A DNA stretch of 57,702 bases from Phycisphaerae bacterium (GCA_029260235.1 JAJDDP010000006.1:1-57702), one strand, 5' to 3'; numbered from the stretch's first letter, positions 8,133-17,404 are shown. The notes: generated by a model from the letters alone, not told the origin. Translations and numbers: made by a program.

Positions 8133-9881
8133 CTAGAAGCGTGTCGCGAGTATGGCGGCGTCGCCCAGGTCTACGTCGCCGTCAGCATTCATGTCTGAGG
8201 CACGGCAGGAGGGCGAATAGATGATGGTTCCGTCACCAGGGCCAGTCATGCAAGGCTCGAACAAGCCGTAGTCATCGGTGCCGATGTTCCCGTCCGCATT
8301 CAGGTCGCCAAACCCGCCGTGAGTCATAGTCAACTCTTGATTGGGTGAGACGTCAGTCAAGGTCGTCACCGTTCCGTCTGGCCATTCGACGACGACGGTA
8401 TCTACCAGCGACGCGGTACCCAATCCGAAGAACGCTTCGGCTGGTTCCTGCCCGAGGCAACTGTTGCCCGCTGAGATCAATCGCATCAAGTTAAGCCCGC
8501 CGGCCGACGCACGGACGATGGCGCCGATAGCCCGGTGGTTCGGACCTTGCATTCGCGGTAGGACGGTTAGGTAGTTGTTGTTGGCGGTTCCGCCGACTGG
8601 ATCACTTTCCATCAAGCGGGCGGGTGCATCTATACAGGCCTCGAGCAGATCGAGGTCTCCGTCCCGATCGAAGTCGAGGGCGACCACTGCCCCCCCTTTG
8701 AAATCCCCGTTAAATGCCACTTGGTCGGATAGCTCTTGGAACACGAATGGGCCGACGCCTGGGTTGAGAAAGAACCGCGACTTGGTGATGTCTTCCCCGC
8801 CCCCGGAAGCTCCAGAAGTGCTGTCATTGGTTACCGCGAGGTCCAGCCAACCGTCGTTGTCGGCATCAAAGAACGTGGTTCCCCAAGCCCACCCTCCGAT
8901 ATGCACCTGAGAAGCGATGGAGACGTCGGCATAGGACAGCGAGCTGCCGACCGAGTCGTTGCGGTAGAGAACATTATATACCATGTTGCCGCCGACGTAG
9001 CCTTGGATATTGGTGATGTAAATATCTAGATCCCCGTCGTTGTCATAATCGCCCAAGCTCATGCCCATGTCGTTCATGCTGTTGTTCAGCCCCGACGAGG
9101 CCGCAACTTCAACGAACGTGTTGTCCTTCTGATTGATCCAGAGCATGTTGCCGCCGAAATCGACTAGGACGTATATGTCCAGCCAGCCATCACCATTGAA
9201 GTCAGCCATCATCGGTTGCCAGAAGTGCCCCTCCCCTAGATTGAATCCGCATGAAGCGGTGATTTCGGTGAAGCTGCCGTCCTTGTTATTTAGGAAGAGG
9301 CGGGTTAGCCCTCGCCAGAAAGTGACGCAGAAATCCAGGTATCCATCGTTGTTGATGTCGCCAGCGCACACTCCGCCACGGTGGGGCATGATCCCCGGTT
9401 GGCCATCGGGAATATGGCTCCAGCTCAGGTTCAAGTTGGCGGCTGCGGTGACATCTTGGAATGCGCTAGGTGCGTTCTGTCGATAAAGAGTGAAAGTTGA
9501 GGCTCCGTCTTCTCGGGTGACCAGCAAATCCAAATCCTGATCACCATCGTAATCGAACCACAGCGCGCCTCGGGCCGGCAATGTTGAACCGACGCCTGCC
9601 GACACCCCAATCTCCAGGATCTGACCGTTGCCCAGGTTATGATAGAGGTGGTTGGCCACTCCGTCGGCGTTGGGAACGAAGAAATCCACAAGTCCGTCAT
9701 TGTCGAAGTCGGCGGCAGCCGCCCCAGAGACCATTCCAGGGGTCGCGTCGGACGGCACCATGCCCGGGCCGACTTCCGAGAAGAGCACTTGAGCCGATGC
9801 CCGGGGTGACAGGCCGAAACTCAGGATTACAAGGAGCAAAGAGACCCGAAGCCGAGATGCCCATTCGCAGGTCGCGCACAT
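8133..9881 (-). CDS. Secreted CRTAC-type VCBS/ASPIC-UnbV protein with dockerin-like tail
   Basis: A 582-residue protein. The ATG at 9881 is preferred over a longer frame because AGGAGA precedes it by about 10 nt and a normal signal peptide then follows (hydrophobic core LLLVILSFGL, cleavage near ASA-Q). Repeated calcium-loop motifs (DFDNDGLVDFF, DYDGDQDLDLL, DINNDGYLDFC, DFNGDGWLDIY, DYDNDGDLDIY, DFDRDGDLDLL) define a VCBS beta-propeller. The ASPIC/UnbV domain follows (GxGA...LGxxxxVDTVVVEWPDG). The last ~60 residues are a dockerin-like pair (GDLNADGNIGTDDYGLF, DMNADGDVDLGDAAIL), a common C-terminal module of planctomycete secreted proteins. It is probably extracellular or cell-surface attached. 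The function is unknown beyond the domain content. Confidence 0.9.
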   Translation of the reverse strand: MCATCEWASRLRVSLLLVILSFGLSPRASAQVLFSEVGPGMVPSDATPGMVSGAAAADFDNDGLVDFFVPNADGVANHLYHNLGNGQILEIGVSAGVGSTLPARGALWFDYDGDQDLDLLVTREDGASTFTLYRQNAPSAFQDVTAAANLNLSWSHIPDGQPGIMPHRGGVCAGDINNDGYLDFCVTFWRGLTRLFLNNKDGSFTEITASCGFNLGEGHFWQPMMADFNGDGWLDIYVLVDFGGNMLWINQKDNTFVEVAASSGLNNSMNDMGMSLGDYDNDGDLDIYITNIQGYVGGNMVYNVLYRNDSVGSSLSYADVSIASQVHIGGWAWGTTFFDADNDGWLDLAVTNDSTSGASGGGEDITKSRFFLNPGVGPFVFQELSDQVAFNGDFKGGAVVALDFDRDGDLDLLEACIDAPARLMESDPVGGTANNNYLTVLPRMQGPNHRAIGAIVRASAGGLNLMRLISAGNSCLGQEPAEAFFGLGTASLVDTVVVEWPDGTVTTLTDVSPNQELTMTHGGFGDLNADGNIGTDDYGLFEPCMTGPGDGTIIYSPSCRASDMNADGDVDLGDAAILATRF

Positions 9882-10438
9882 ATCAATCGATCTCCTAACC
9901 GACGCGCGGATCCACATCCGAATTCGTAAATCGATGCAGCCAGCATACAGGCTGCCGATGACCTCGCGGATTCGCGGACGGAATCACGGCACTGGAAAGC
10001 GGAGGCCCAACCCCCGCGCAATAGAACTGGACGACTCGATCGGATTATACCACATCGCCCGGGCAGATTCACCGGCCTAATGCTCCTGTACGCGTGGGAA
10101 CATCAAAACCAGCCGGTTCGTCCAGAAATGGCACTCATAAACGCCCTTTCAGGGCCTTGCGGCAAAGAACTTGTCGGGTACCTGCTCCTTGGACGGCTCC
10201 CTCTATCCACTGGAGGCAGGCCGCCGAGGGCAAACGGGGGCACGCGGCTGTAAACCGTCGTCGATGACATGACGCTTATCCATGACTAGGGCGCGTTGGC
10301 GAAGCGGATGGTGATTAGCCGGTGGGCAATGTCAACGTGGTCAGCTGCTTGCGTAGATTGGATAGCGAGGCTTGGATCTCATACCGGCGCTTGAGGCCCT
10401 GGTGAGGCAGCTATTGCGGCGCCATCGAACTTTTCGGG
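9882..10438. other. Gene-poor gap holding an ABC-transporter relic
   Basis: No intact gene is supported. Bases 10250-10372 are a degenerate copy of the 3' part of an ABC ATPase gene (separate entry). The remainder, including the promoter region of the VCBS/ASPIC gene near 9900-10000, shows no recognised element. Confidence 0.6.
10250..10372 (-). pseudogene. Relic of an ABC exporter ATPase C-terminus
   Basis: On the minus strand this segment aligns with the intact ABC exporter gene at about 15137-15262, including a run shared almost exactly (tggcgaagcggatggtg, then ttagccggtgggc). Reading it gives IQASLSNLRKQLTTL, then after a frameshift IAHRLITIRFAN, then a stop. These match IQASLSDLSKDRTTL and IAHRLSTIRFAK of the intact protein, which is the region around the H-loop histidine. 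With at least one frameshift and an in-frame stop in ~120 bp it cannot be functional. It is most simply the remains of a paralogous exporter gene that once stood beside the VTC gene. Confidence 0.75.
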
Positions 10439-11293
10439 TCAGCCGAATCGACTAATCAGGCTTTGTTCTACCCCGTTGGCATACTTGCTATGCGGGCACG
10501 ACGGAAGCTCGAGTGAGGCCAATATTTTTCGCAGCCAGGCAGGTGGCTGGGCTGTGGTCTTGATTTCCAGGAGGACGCCTCGGTTGTTGGCAGGTCGGAA
10601 GTGGGGGGAGTGGGGAAACAGTATGTTGGCGGCTGCGTAGCGGAGGTTGCGGTCAAAGGTGATGCGCAGTTTGGGATCGTCCTTGGCCTGCCAAGCTTGG
10701 CGGTGGTAGTCGACCAGCACATTGGGTTGCAGCAAGCGGAGCAGACATAGGCGTCGAAATTCGATCAGCACTGGGTCGGCGGCGCTGACTCGATCCGGGG
10801 CGCGTCGCCATCGTTGATAGCGATCCAATTCCAACAGGGTTGAATATTTCTTGACCAGTGAGCCTTGGCGAGTCTTCAGCTCGACACGGATCGGGCTGTT
10901 GGCGTCAGGTTGCGAGGCGTAGGCCCGTACGCGGAGTTTGATGCGGGCGGGTTGGCCAACAATCTTATCGATATAGGCTTGGCAATCGCAGGTATCGTAG
11001 TACAGGCTGCGCACCAAATAGCCTGTGGCACCGGCCGCAGCGGTGAACTGACATGGATTGACCCTTCCGCGTAGGGCGTTAGCGAGTCGGTGATAGCTAG
11101 GTAGATCCAGGGGGTACTTGTACTCAAAGCGCCCCTCTGGGGAAATCGGGGAGCTGGAGTGGCCGGAGCAATCCGATGGGATGGTCTGCGGCAGGCTTGA
11201 AGTCGATCTGTTTTTTGTCGTGGTCCGTGAATCGAGGCCCAGCGGAAAAAGGAGAGTCCGCAAGGCTTTGAGGGCGGTGCTCGACGCAGCCAT
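10439..11293 (-). CDS. VTC domain (polyphosphate polymerase-type) protein
   Basis: A 284-residue protein. The core begins at residue 55 (RFEYKYPL) and shows the VTC/CYTH-like tunnel motifs: YLVRSLYYDT (92-101), KLRVRAY (119-125), VELKTRQGSLVKK (137-149), then LLEIKTTAQPP and SKYANGVEQSL near the end. In yeast Vtc4 this fold polymerises polyphosphate from ATP. In bacteria the activity of such proteins is mostly untested. The ATG at 11293 has AGGAGA six nt upstream. The gene therefore overlaps the last 170 nt of the CotH gene in another frame, and its low-complexity first ~54 residues lie in the overlap. It is the last gene of the operon DUF4956 -> CotH -> VTC, a set found together in many bacteria. 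Confidence 0.88.
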   Translation of the reverse strand: MAASSTALKALRTLLFPLGLDSRTTTKNRSTSSLPQTIPSDCSGHSSSPISPEGRFEYKYPLDLPSYHRLANALRGRVNPCQFTAAAGATGYLVRSLYYDTCDCQAYIDKIVGQPARIKLRVRAYASQPDANSPIRVELKTRQGSLVKKYSTLLELDRYQRWRRAPDRVSAADPVLIEFRRLCLLRLLQPNVLVDYHRQAWQAKDDPKLRITFDRNLRYAAANILFPHSPHFRPANNRGVLLEIKTTAQPPAWLRKILASLELPSCPHSKYANGVEQSLISRFG

Positions 11294-14054
11294 GTTGATT
11301 CTCCTGGTAGTATTTTTCGAGTAGACCTTGGCGAACGTCGCTGGCCGTGACATTGGGCTGGGGTGCCCAACTGTCGGTGGCTAGCGTGCGCAGCGAAATT
11401 GATGATTCACCGTCGGCTTCGGCGTTGCGCCGGTTTCCCCACAGCAACAGGCCGACTACCCGAAGCTGGGCTCCCCCGAATAGCTGTTTCTTGCGATAGG
11501 CAGCCAGTGCGAGTCGGTTGCGACGCAATACACTAGCGTAGAGATCGACTTGGGATTGGTCTTTGCAGGCTATGCCGATGGCCGAGTCGCGGATGACGTT
11601 GTTGAGGGTGATCAGGTTGGTTTTTTCGCCGGCGCTGATGGCTTTGTCGCCCATGCCGGTCAGCAGGCAGTCGCGGACGGTCAATTGCGAGCCAGACAAG
11701 TCGATCCCATCGCCGGCGTTGTTCTCGAATAGGCTGTGGCTGACCGAGCCTTGCACCCAATCGCCATCAAAGGCATCGAACTTGTTGTCGGCAAAGATGC
11801 AATGGTCGATGACGACGTCGGCGTTCTTGACGTTGAGTCCGTCGTCGGCATGGGCATTGAGAATCCTACAGTCGCTCATTTGCACATCGGAAGAATAGAA
11901 GCAGAGTTGACCCGACAAGCACAGGCCTTGGAGTTCAGTTTCGCTCCCACCGCTGACGGTCAAGTGGCGCAAGACCGAGCAGTCCTTAGCCCGTACGGCA
12001 GCCAGGCTGCCCCATGGCAGAGTTGGATCGGCGGGTAGAAGACGGATGGTCGCCTCAGCCGCCCCTTTGGCCTGAATAGCCCCGTACACCAACACGGATA
12101 CATCCGGTCGAAGGCGTAGGATGACGCCCGGTTCCAGCACTAGATCGTATCCGAAGGGTAGCACCAAAGTTCGCTCGACGATGTAATCGCCGCGCGGGAG
12201 GATCATCTGTTGGTTGCGAATAATAAACGGCAAACCCGAGGCATCAGCAGTTGCCTGTGGCGATTGTTCGGCAGGATCCTTGAGCTGCGGGTTCGAAATA
12301 TCGATCACCGGAAACATGAACAGGTTGTAGTTGTCCAGCGGCAGGTTGGTGATGCTGTTCCGGCTCTTAATGTCAACGACGCGCAGGGCGGCCTGCTTGG
12401 GCAAGCCGTCAAGCTGCAGCGTCCAGGGGGCCGCGATTGGCCTGAGCTGATCGTTCAGCCGGGCGTGGAGTCTTGCACCATCGATGCGCAGCTGCAGCGT
12501 TCGCGGATCGAGCCGTTGGGCATTGAAGGTCAGCGGGCTGTCGTCGACAACGCCCTCTTCTCGCAACTGCAAACGGCAGTCGCCTGCGTCGAAGTTGGGG
12601 GGTAGGTCAGCCGAAAAGGTTAGGGTCAATTGATCGATTGACAAAGGGCAGAGCGAGTCGGGCAGGAGTTGAAGTGCCAGATTCTTGGCACTGGGCTGGT
12701 TTGTCACCTGTGGCGTTACGAAGAGGCGGGCGTATTCCAAGTTGGCTCTGATCACCCGCCGGTTCTCGGTAAGAATAGCCCATGTGCCTTGAAACGAATC
12801 GTCCATGTCAGGGCCGGACATGGCGTCAACACCGCGAAGCAGGTAGGAGCGAATGCCCGCGTAGTATCGTTTGCTTTGACTGGCAGCGTCGAAGGCGGGA
12901 TCGTTGAGCAGCTTCCAGAGGATCTCGTTGCGTTGATGCCGGAATGCAGGGATGGACAAGATTCGCCGCGCCAATTCAGACCGCTCCTGCGCTTCGAAGC
13001 TGCCTTGGACCGGCGTTTCGATAGGCGAGCGATAGACGTCGGCCAGTATAGGCTCATGCAATCCGCGGGTGTCATCATAGTACCAACGGAGGTTGTCACC
13101 CCAGCGGCAGTGCTTGCTGCCAAAGAGCCAGGTTATGGCATTGAACTTCAAGTACTTGTCCACATCCAGAAGACGGCCGATTTGCCGACTGAAGGTCGCG
13201 TCGTCAGCTTCGCGGATCAATTGACAGAAGCTGTTCCAACGGCCCGCGTAGGGTGCAGAGCCAGAATCCTGGTAGATGGCGGGCCGATAGCTGGCCGCGA
13301 AGTAAGCGTAAGCGTCCTTGCGCCCACCGTGTTGAGTCAGGCCAAAACCGCTGAAGTAGTTTTGGGGCCAGGTATTGGCTTCACGGAAGATTTGGCCCGT
13401 TGGACGGCCTATTTTTTCCAACATATGAGAGCCGTATTTTTCTGCCCAGAGGTACAGGCCCATATCAACGCCGTTCATGCGAACCTGACAGAATCCGCCT
13501 GGAGAAGCCATGACGCCAAGCGATCTAGCCATGTCGCAAGCGACCTGTTCGGTTTGGTAGGCCCGATCGACCGGGATGGTCAGGTCTAGCTCCTTGATGC
13601 CACCAAAGAGGTGGTCATTCTTGAAGCGGATGCGCCAGGATTTCTTTGCGTTCTTCCAATGGTTGGATAGATCGCCTCGGAGGCGCACTTTGACCCTGTA
13701 TTCGAGGCCATCATGATAGAAACGGGCCGGAAGCCAAATCTTGTCGGCGTCGGCTTGAAAGCCCTGGGCCACGAGTTTTGCGACTTGGGTCTGGATCTTG
13801 CGGAGATTCGTGGGGCTGATGCGCAGTTCATAAAGGGGTACGTCGACGTGGGGGGCGTCGGGATCGAGGCCTAGGGCTACGGCCCTTTGGATGAACCGCG
13901 AGGAAACAACCTCAGATTCAACGAAGCTGCTCAAACGACGTTTAATGCGATCTCGACCTTTCCAAGCAAGGGCCGTGCCTGCCACGACGGCCGCTGCAAG
14001 GAAGACTGTGTTGAGCAGGACGAGCCTGCGATAAATCGTGTCGCTGAGTTTCAT
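11124..14054 (-). CDS. CotH kinase-type protein fused to a C-terminal parallel beta-helix
   Basis: A 976-residue protein with a single N-terminal membrane segment (residues ~10-30). The CotH region spans ~75-400: VRLRGDLSNHWKNAKKSWRI (123-142), the LDLTIPVDRA and MGLYLWAEKYG motifs typical of the family, then FNAITWLFGS and GDNLRWYYDD. CotH of Bacillus and fungal relatives are atypical protein kinases acting on secreted or coat proteins. After a ~200-residue beta-rich spacer, residues ~635-890 form a right-handed parallel beta-helix (repeats like VVIDHCIFADN and LTVRDCLLTGM), a common carbohydrate-binding or lyase fold. It is likely anchored in the inner membrane and facing out. The 3' end overlaps the VTC start by 170 nt. 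Kinase activity is inferred from the family, and the catalytic Asp residues were not assigned with certainty. Confidence 0.85.
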   Translation of the reverse strand: MKLSDTIYRRLVLLNTVFLAAAVVAGTALAWKGRDRIKRRLSSFVESEVVSSRFIQRAVALGLDPDAPHVDVPLYELRISPTNLRKIQTQVAKLVAQGFQADADKIWLPARFYHDGLEYRVKVRLRGDLSNHWKNAKKSWRIRFKNDHLFGGIKELDLTIPVDRAYQTEQVACDMARSLGVMASPGGFCQVRMNGVDMGLYLWAEKYGSHMLEKIGRPTGQIFREANTWPQNYFSGFGLTQHGGRKDAYAYFAASYRPAIYQDSGSAPYAGRWNSFCQLIREADDATFSRQIGRLLDVDKYLKFNAITWLFGSKHCRWGDNLRWYYDDTRGLHEPILADVYRSPIETPVQGSFEAQERSELARRILSIPAFRHQRNEILWKLLNDPAFDAASQSKRYYAGIRSYLLRGVDAMSGPDMDDSFQGTWAILTENRRVIRANLEYARLFVTPQVTNQPSAKNLALQLLPDSLCPLSIDQLTLTFSADLPPNFDAGDCRLQLREEGVVDDSPLTFNAQRLDPRTLQLRIDGARLHARLNDQLRPIAAPWTLQLDGLPKQAALRVVDIKSRNSITNLPLDNYNLFMFPVIDISNPQLKDPAEQSPQATADASGLPFIIRNQQMILPRGDYIVERTLVLPFGYDLVLEPGVILRLRPDVSVLVYGAIQAKGAAEATIRLLPADPTLPWGSLAAVRAKDCSVLRHLTVSGGSETELQGLCLSGQLCFYSSDVQMSDCRILNAHADDGLNVKNADVVIDHCIFADNKFDAFDGDWVQGSVSHSLFENNAGDGIDLSGSQLTVRDCLLTGMGDKAISAGEKTNLITLNNVIRDSAIGIACKDQSQVDLYASVLRRNRLALAAYRKKQLFGGAQLRVVGLLLWGNRRNAEADGESSISLRTLATDSWAPQPNVTASDVRQGLLEKYYQENQHGCVEHRPQSLADSPFSAGPRFTDHDKKQIDFKPAADHPIGLLRPLQLPDFPRGAL

Positions 14055-14096
14055 ATCGACGACCTGGACCAGGGTATCTTCAGGCCAACCTGCGCG

Positions 14097-14780
14097 CTAT
14101 ACCGGCAGGGACAATTGTGGGGCTAGCAGTGATGTCTTGGTCAAGTTGAAGCAGCGGTGCAGCTCATCGAGCAGATCGCCCTCGTCATCGGGTCGGCCCT
14201 TGAATCGGCGAAGTTCGTAGACTAGCTCCCACTGGTGTTCGTTGATGTCCAGGGATCGTAATTGTAGGAAGTCCACGAAGCGTTTGAGGACGTCCTTGAT
14301 GTCCTTGCTGGGGCGTTGGCCTTGGCCATTGATGACAAGAACATATTCGGCATGCACATTTGATCCGTATTTGAGAAAGTGCAGCACGATCAACACTGCC
14401 GAAATGACACACACTGTCACCAGGATGACCATCCAGTTGTAGGTTCCACAGCCCAGTCCAACCGCGATGGACAAGAAGAGGAAGACCATGTCGCGGGAAT
14501 CCTTGATGACCGTGCGAAAGCGAATGATGGAAAGTGCTCCAACCATGCCCAGCGACAGGGCTAGGTTCGAGCCGATCAGCATCATCACCACAGCCACTAT
14601 CTGCGGAAGCATCATGAGTGTGACCAAGAAGGAGCGCTCATAATGAAAACCTCGATGAGTCCAGCGGTAGACCAGTGCCACCGCAAGTCCCAGCAAGCTG
14701 GCTAGAACCAGCCCCAAGACGAGGTCCACGACCGAAATAGAGAAACCGCCCTGCGACATCTCCAGCATGCGTTGATTCAT
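14097..14780 (-). CDS. DUF4956 membrane protein
   Basis: A 227-residue protein. The ATG at 14780 is chosen because GGAG lies 6 nt upstream. About four membrane segments fill residues ~15-140, with the conserved family stretch SLGMVGALSIIRFRTVIKD followed by a ~90-residue soluble domain. The family (DUF4956) is regularly encoded beside VTC-domain and CotH proteins, as here, where it is the first gene of the three. Its biochemical role is not known. The arrangement suggests a membrane partner for the CotH/VTC proteins, perhaps moving a nucleotide, phosphate or polymer across the membrane, which is inference only. It lies 42 bp upstream of cotH on the same strand. Confidence 0.85.
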   Translation of the reverse strand: MNQRMLEMSQGGFSISVVDLVLGLVLASLLGLAVALVYRWTHRGFHYERSFLVTLMMLPQIVAVVMMLIGSNLALSLGMVGALSIIRFRTVIKDSRDMVFLFLSIAVGLGCGTYNWMVILVTVCVISAVLIVLHFLKYGSNVHAEYVLVINGQGQRPSKDIKDVLKRFVDFLQLRSLDINEHQWELVYELRRFKGRPDDEGDLLDELHRCFNLTKTSLLAPQLSLPV

Positions 14781-14803
14781 GGCCATCTCCAATACTGGTC
14801 AAG

Positions 14804-14826
14804 CCAAACGCCTCCGCAGGAGGGCG
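14804..14826 (-). terminator. Possible hairpin upstream of the DUF4956 gene
   Basis: On the minus strand an imperfect stem (CGCCCTCC / GGAGGCG with one bulged C) around a short loop is followed by only three Ts. It could end transcription from the ABC exporter gene or act as a leader hairpin. The short T-run makes this weak. Confidence 0.3.
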
Positions 14827-15063
14827 CAGGCCTAGCTGAGCGCTATATCGGACGTCTCGGGGAACAACTTTGGTTATCGGAACCGCGAACTGAGGCGGGA
14901 TCAGCTGGCAGACTGTGCTCAACCCCGGTGTTGTCGCGTCGAAGTGGCCCAGCAGCGTGCGTTCCCAAGCTCGGTCAGCCTGCTTTCTTGCTTGGGGCGC
15001 CAGGGCGGGTTCGGACTGGATTCGGCACGATGCCCCTGGCTCGGTATGGCAAGAGCTTTGTCC

Positions 15064-17244
15064 CTACCGGTCGGCACTGGCCAACTGCGTTTCGCAGAGC
15101 GTGCGATAGAGTCGGCAGCGGTCGAACAATTCATCGTGGGTGCCGTTGTCGATGATGCGACCTTCATTCATGACCAGAATGCGTTTGGCGAAGCGGATGG
15201 TGCTTAGCCGGTGGGCGATGATTAATGTGGTTCGATCTTTGCTTAGATCCGATAGCGACGCTTGGATTTTCTGCTCGCTCTCGGAATCGACCTGGCTGGT
15301 GGCTTCATCGAAGATCAGAATAGGGGCGTTGCGCAACACTGCCCGAGCGATGCACAGCCGCTGGCGTTGTCCGCCGGACAGTGTTTTGCCTGCTTCCCCT
15401 ACGATTTCTTCGTAGTCTGCTCCCTTGTCGGTGATGAAGTCGTCAGCGTGGGCCCGCTGCGCCGCTTCGACGATTTGGTTGCGGTTGGCCGCGCGCGATC
15501 CATAGGCAATGTTTTCGGCGATGGTCATGGCGAACACCACCGGATCTTGGCTTACCCAGCTGATCTGCTTTCTCAAACTCCGTAAATTCGCATCGCGCAA
15601 TTCGCAGCCATCGAACAGTATTTGGCCTTCTTGTGGGTCGTGGAAGCGAAGCAGTAATTTGGTCAGCGTAGTCTTGCCGCTGCCGTTGGGGCCTACGATA
15701 GCGACCGTCTCGCCTTTCTGGATCTTAACGTCAACATGATTCAAAGCAGGCCTGGGAGCACCTTGGTAGGTGAAAACAATGTCGCGGAACTCGATGCCAT
15801 CTGACAGCGGCGGTAAGACGACTGCCCCTTGCAGCAGCTCAGCCTCTGCCGGTGAATCGATCACCCAAAAGATGCGCTGGGCGCCGGCTGTCGAGCGCAT
15901 TACCCGCGGGTATACATCGGCCATCTTGCGTAATGGGTCGCTCATCATCGCCAGAGCAGCTACGAGGGTCAGGAATTCTTCAATCTTGATTTGTTCGTCG
16001 ATCACTTGGGCGCCCAACCAAAGCGTGACGGCTGAAATCACAAAGACGCCGAGAACTTCAAGGATCGGTGGCAGGCCGGCTTCAAGCATGGCTACCTTGA
16101 TCTGGTTGCGGAACATCCCCTTTTCGATCTTCCAGAGATGCCGGCGCTCGGCGTGTTCTGCGGTATACGCTTTGACTACGCCGATGGCTTGGAGGGTGGT
16201 GCTCAACGCACCGATCATGTGTCCATAAGCGCGAAGCAATCGCTTGTTGGCCTCACGAATTCTCTTGCCCACATACCAGAACAACAGCACGACCACCGGC
16301 CCGATCAGCAGCATCAGCAAGGTCAAACGGGCGTTGAGGTACAAGGCGGCGACCAACAGGAAACCCGCACGGATAGGCTCGCGCAGCATCTTGCCGAACA
16401 GGGCTAACATACCGCGCTGGATTTCCTGAGCGTCCTGAACAAACCGCGAGACAATGTCAGAAATGTTCTGGGAGAAGAAGTCCATCGGCAGCCGTAATAC
16501 CTTGCTGTAGAGCTGACGACGCAGATCCATCACCCCGCGCAGCACTCCAAGGGCGGTGAAATAGTGGGCGACGAAGCGGGCGATGTTGCTGGTCAGCGTC
16601 AAGAGAACCACTAGCCCCAAAACATAGGCCAAGGTGCGAACCCGATCCGATCTGCTCTCCTCCAGAGGGATCAAGCTGGCCGCAGCCCACAGCAACCGGC
16701 TCTTCCAGGAAGGGTCGTCAAGTTGCAGGCTGACAACTCGGGTCTCTTGCCCGCCGTCGGCCGCAGGTGGCGTCAAGAAGGAAAGCTCCACGGTTTTCTC
16801 CGCAGATACGATCTTGCGGAGCAATTCACCGGGTGGCCCGTCGCTGCCCGAAACCTGACAAAGCCTAAACCCAATGCCGATCTGCTTAGATTGCAGCGGC
16901 GATTTGGGTTTGACCTGGGCTAGGAATAGGCTCGGTCCTGATCCTGGGCTTCCTGGATCCAAATAGGCATCCAGGGACAGCTCGGCCTCAAGGCGATCTT
17001 CAACCACCACCCGGGCTGCCCAGCCGTGGAAACCCTCCTCCGAAAGGAAGACTTTCAAGACCGGCAGTACAGCGACAATGCCCGCTGAGTGCAGCAGGCC
17101 ATAGACGATCGAGGCAAAGAACCCAGCGATGATGAATCGGCGGTGAGGCCAAGTTAAGCGCAGCAACCTCTTGAGTTCCGGCCAACGCGCAGACGAATCT
17201 GGTGCGCGGTGCTTGTCCTCAGCGGTGATCAGCATCGGGTCCAT
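15064..17244 (-). CDS. MsbA-like ABC exporter with a large extracytoplasmic insert
   Basis: A 726-residue fused exporter with TMD and NBD. The NBD is complete: Walker A GPNGSGKTT (518-526), Q-loop in SWVSQDP, signature LSGGQ (622-626), Walker B ILIFDEAT (642-649), H-loop His678. The best match is the MsbA/lipid-exporter type. Normal exporters have a short loop between TM1 and TM2. Here about 130 residues (70-200) separate them, including a stretch (~103-176) that reads like a PDZ domain (FLAQVKPKSPLQ, then GPPGELLRKI, then ETRVVSLQL). This loop would face the periplasm. It lies between manC and the DUF4956-CotH-VTC operon, so export of a glycolipid or surface polymer is plausible. Frame and ATPase are certain; substrate and PDZ assignment are inferred. 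Confidence 0.92.
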   Translation of the reverse strand: MDPMLITAEDKHRAPDSSARWPELKRLLRLTWPHRRFIIAGFFASIVYGLLHSAGIVAVLPVLKVFLSEEGFHGWAARVVVEDRLEAELSLDAYLDPGSPGSGPSLFLAQVKPKSPLQSKQIGIGFRLCQVSGSDGPPGELLRKIVSAEKTVELSFLTPPAADGGQETRVVSLQLDDPSWKSRLLWAAASLIPLEESRSDRVRTLAYVLGLVVLLTLTSNIARFVAHYFTALGVLRGVMDLRRQLYSKVLRLPMDFFSQNISDIVSRFVQDAQEIQRGMLALFGKMLREPIRAGFLLVAALYLNARLTLLMLLIGPVVVLLFWYVGKRIREANKRLLRAYGHMIGALSTTLQAIGVVKAYTAEHAERRHLWKIEKGMFRNQIKVAMLEAGLPPILEVLGVFVISAVTLWLGAQVIDEQIKIEEFLTLVAALAMMSDPLRKMADVYPRVMRSTAGAQRIFWVIDSPAEAELLQGAVVLPPLSDGIEFRDIVFTYQGAPRPALNHVDVKIQKGETVAIVGPNGSGKTTLTKLLLRFHDPQEGQILFDGCELRDANLRSLRKQISWVSQDPVVFAMTIAENIAYGSRAANRNQIVEAAQRAHADDFITDKGADYEEIVGEAGKTLSGGQRQRLCIARAVLRNAPILIFDEATSQVDSESEQKIQASLSDLSKDRTTLIIAHRLSTIRFAKRILVMNEGRIIDNGTHDELFDRCRLYRTLCETQLASADR

Positions 17245-17404
17245 CGATTACAGCTGCGCTCCAGGGGCCGTTGATTTCAAGCGGTGGGTTCTACCACGAA
17301 GAGCCGTTCACACCAAGATCGAGGAATCCCTACCCATAGGTGCTTGGGTTGGGCACCCCGCCCTTGGGAGGGTTCCCTTCGGCAGATTGGTTCGCTCGTG
17401 CGGC

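Noticed and set aside
12669..13589. Plus-strand frame of 306 codons
   Set aside because: Antisense to the CotH domain; no motifs and no ribosome binding site.
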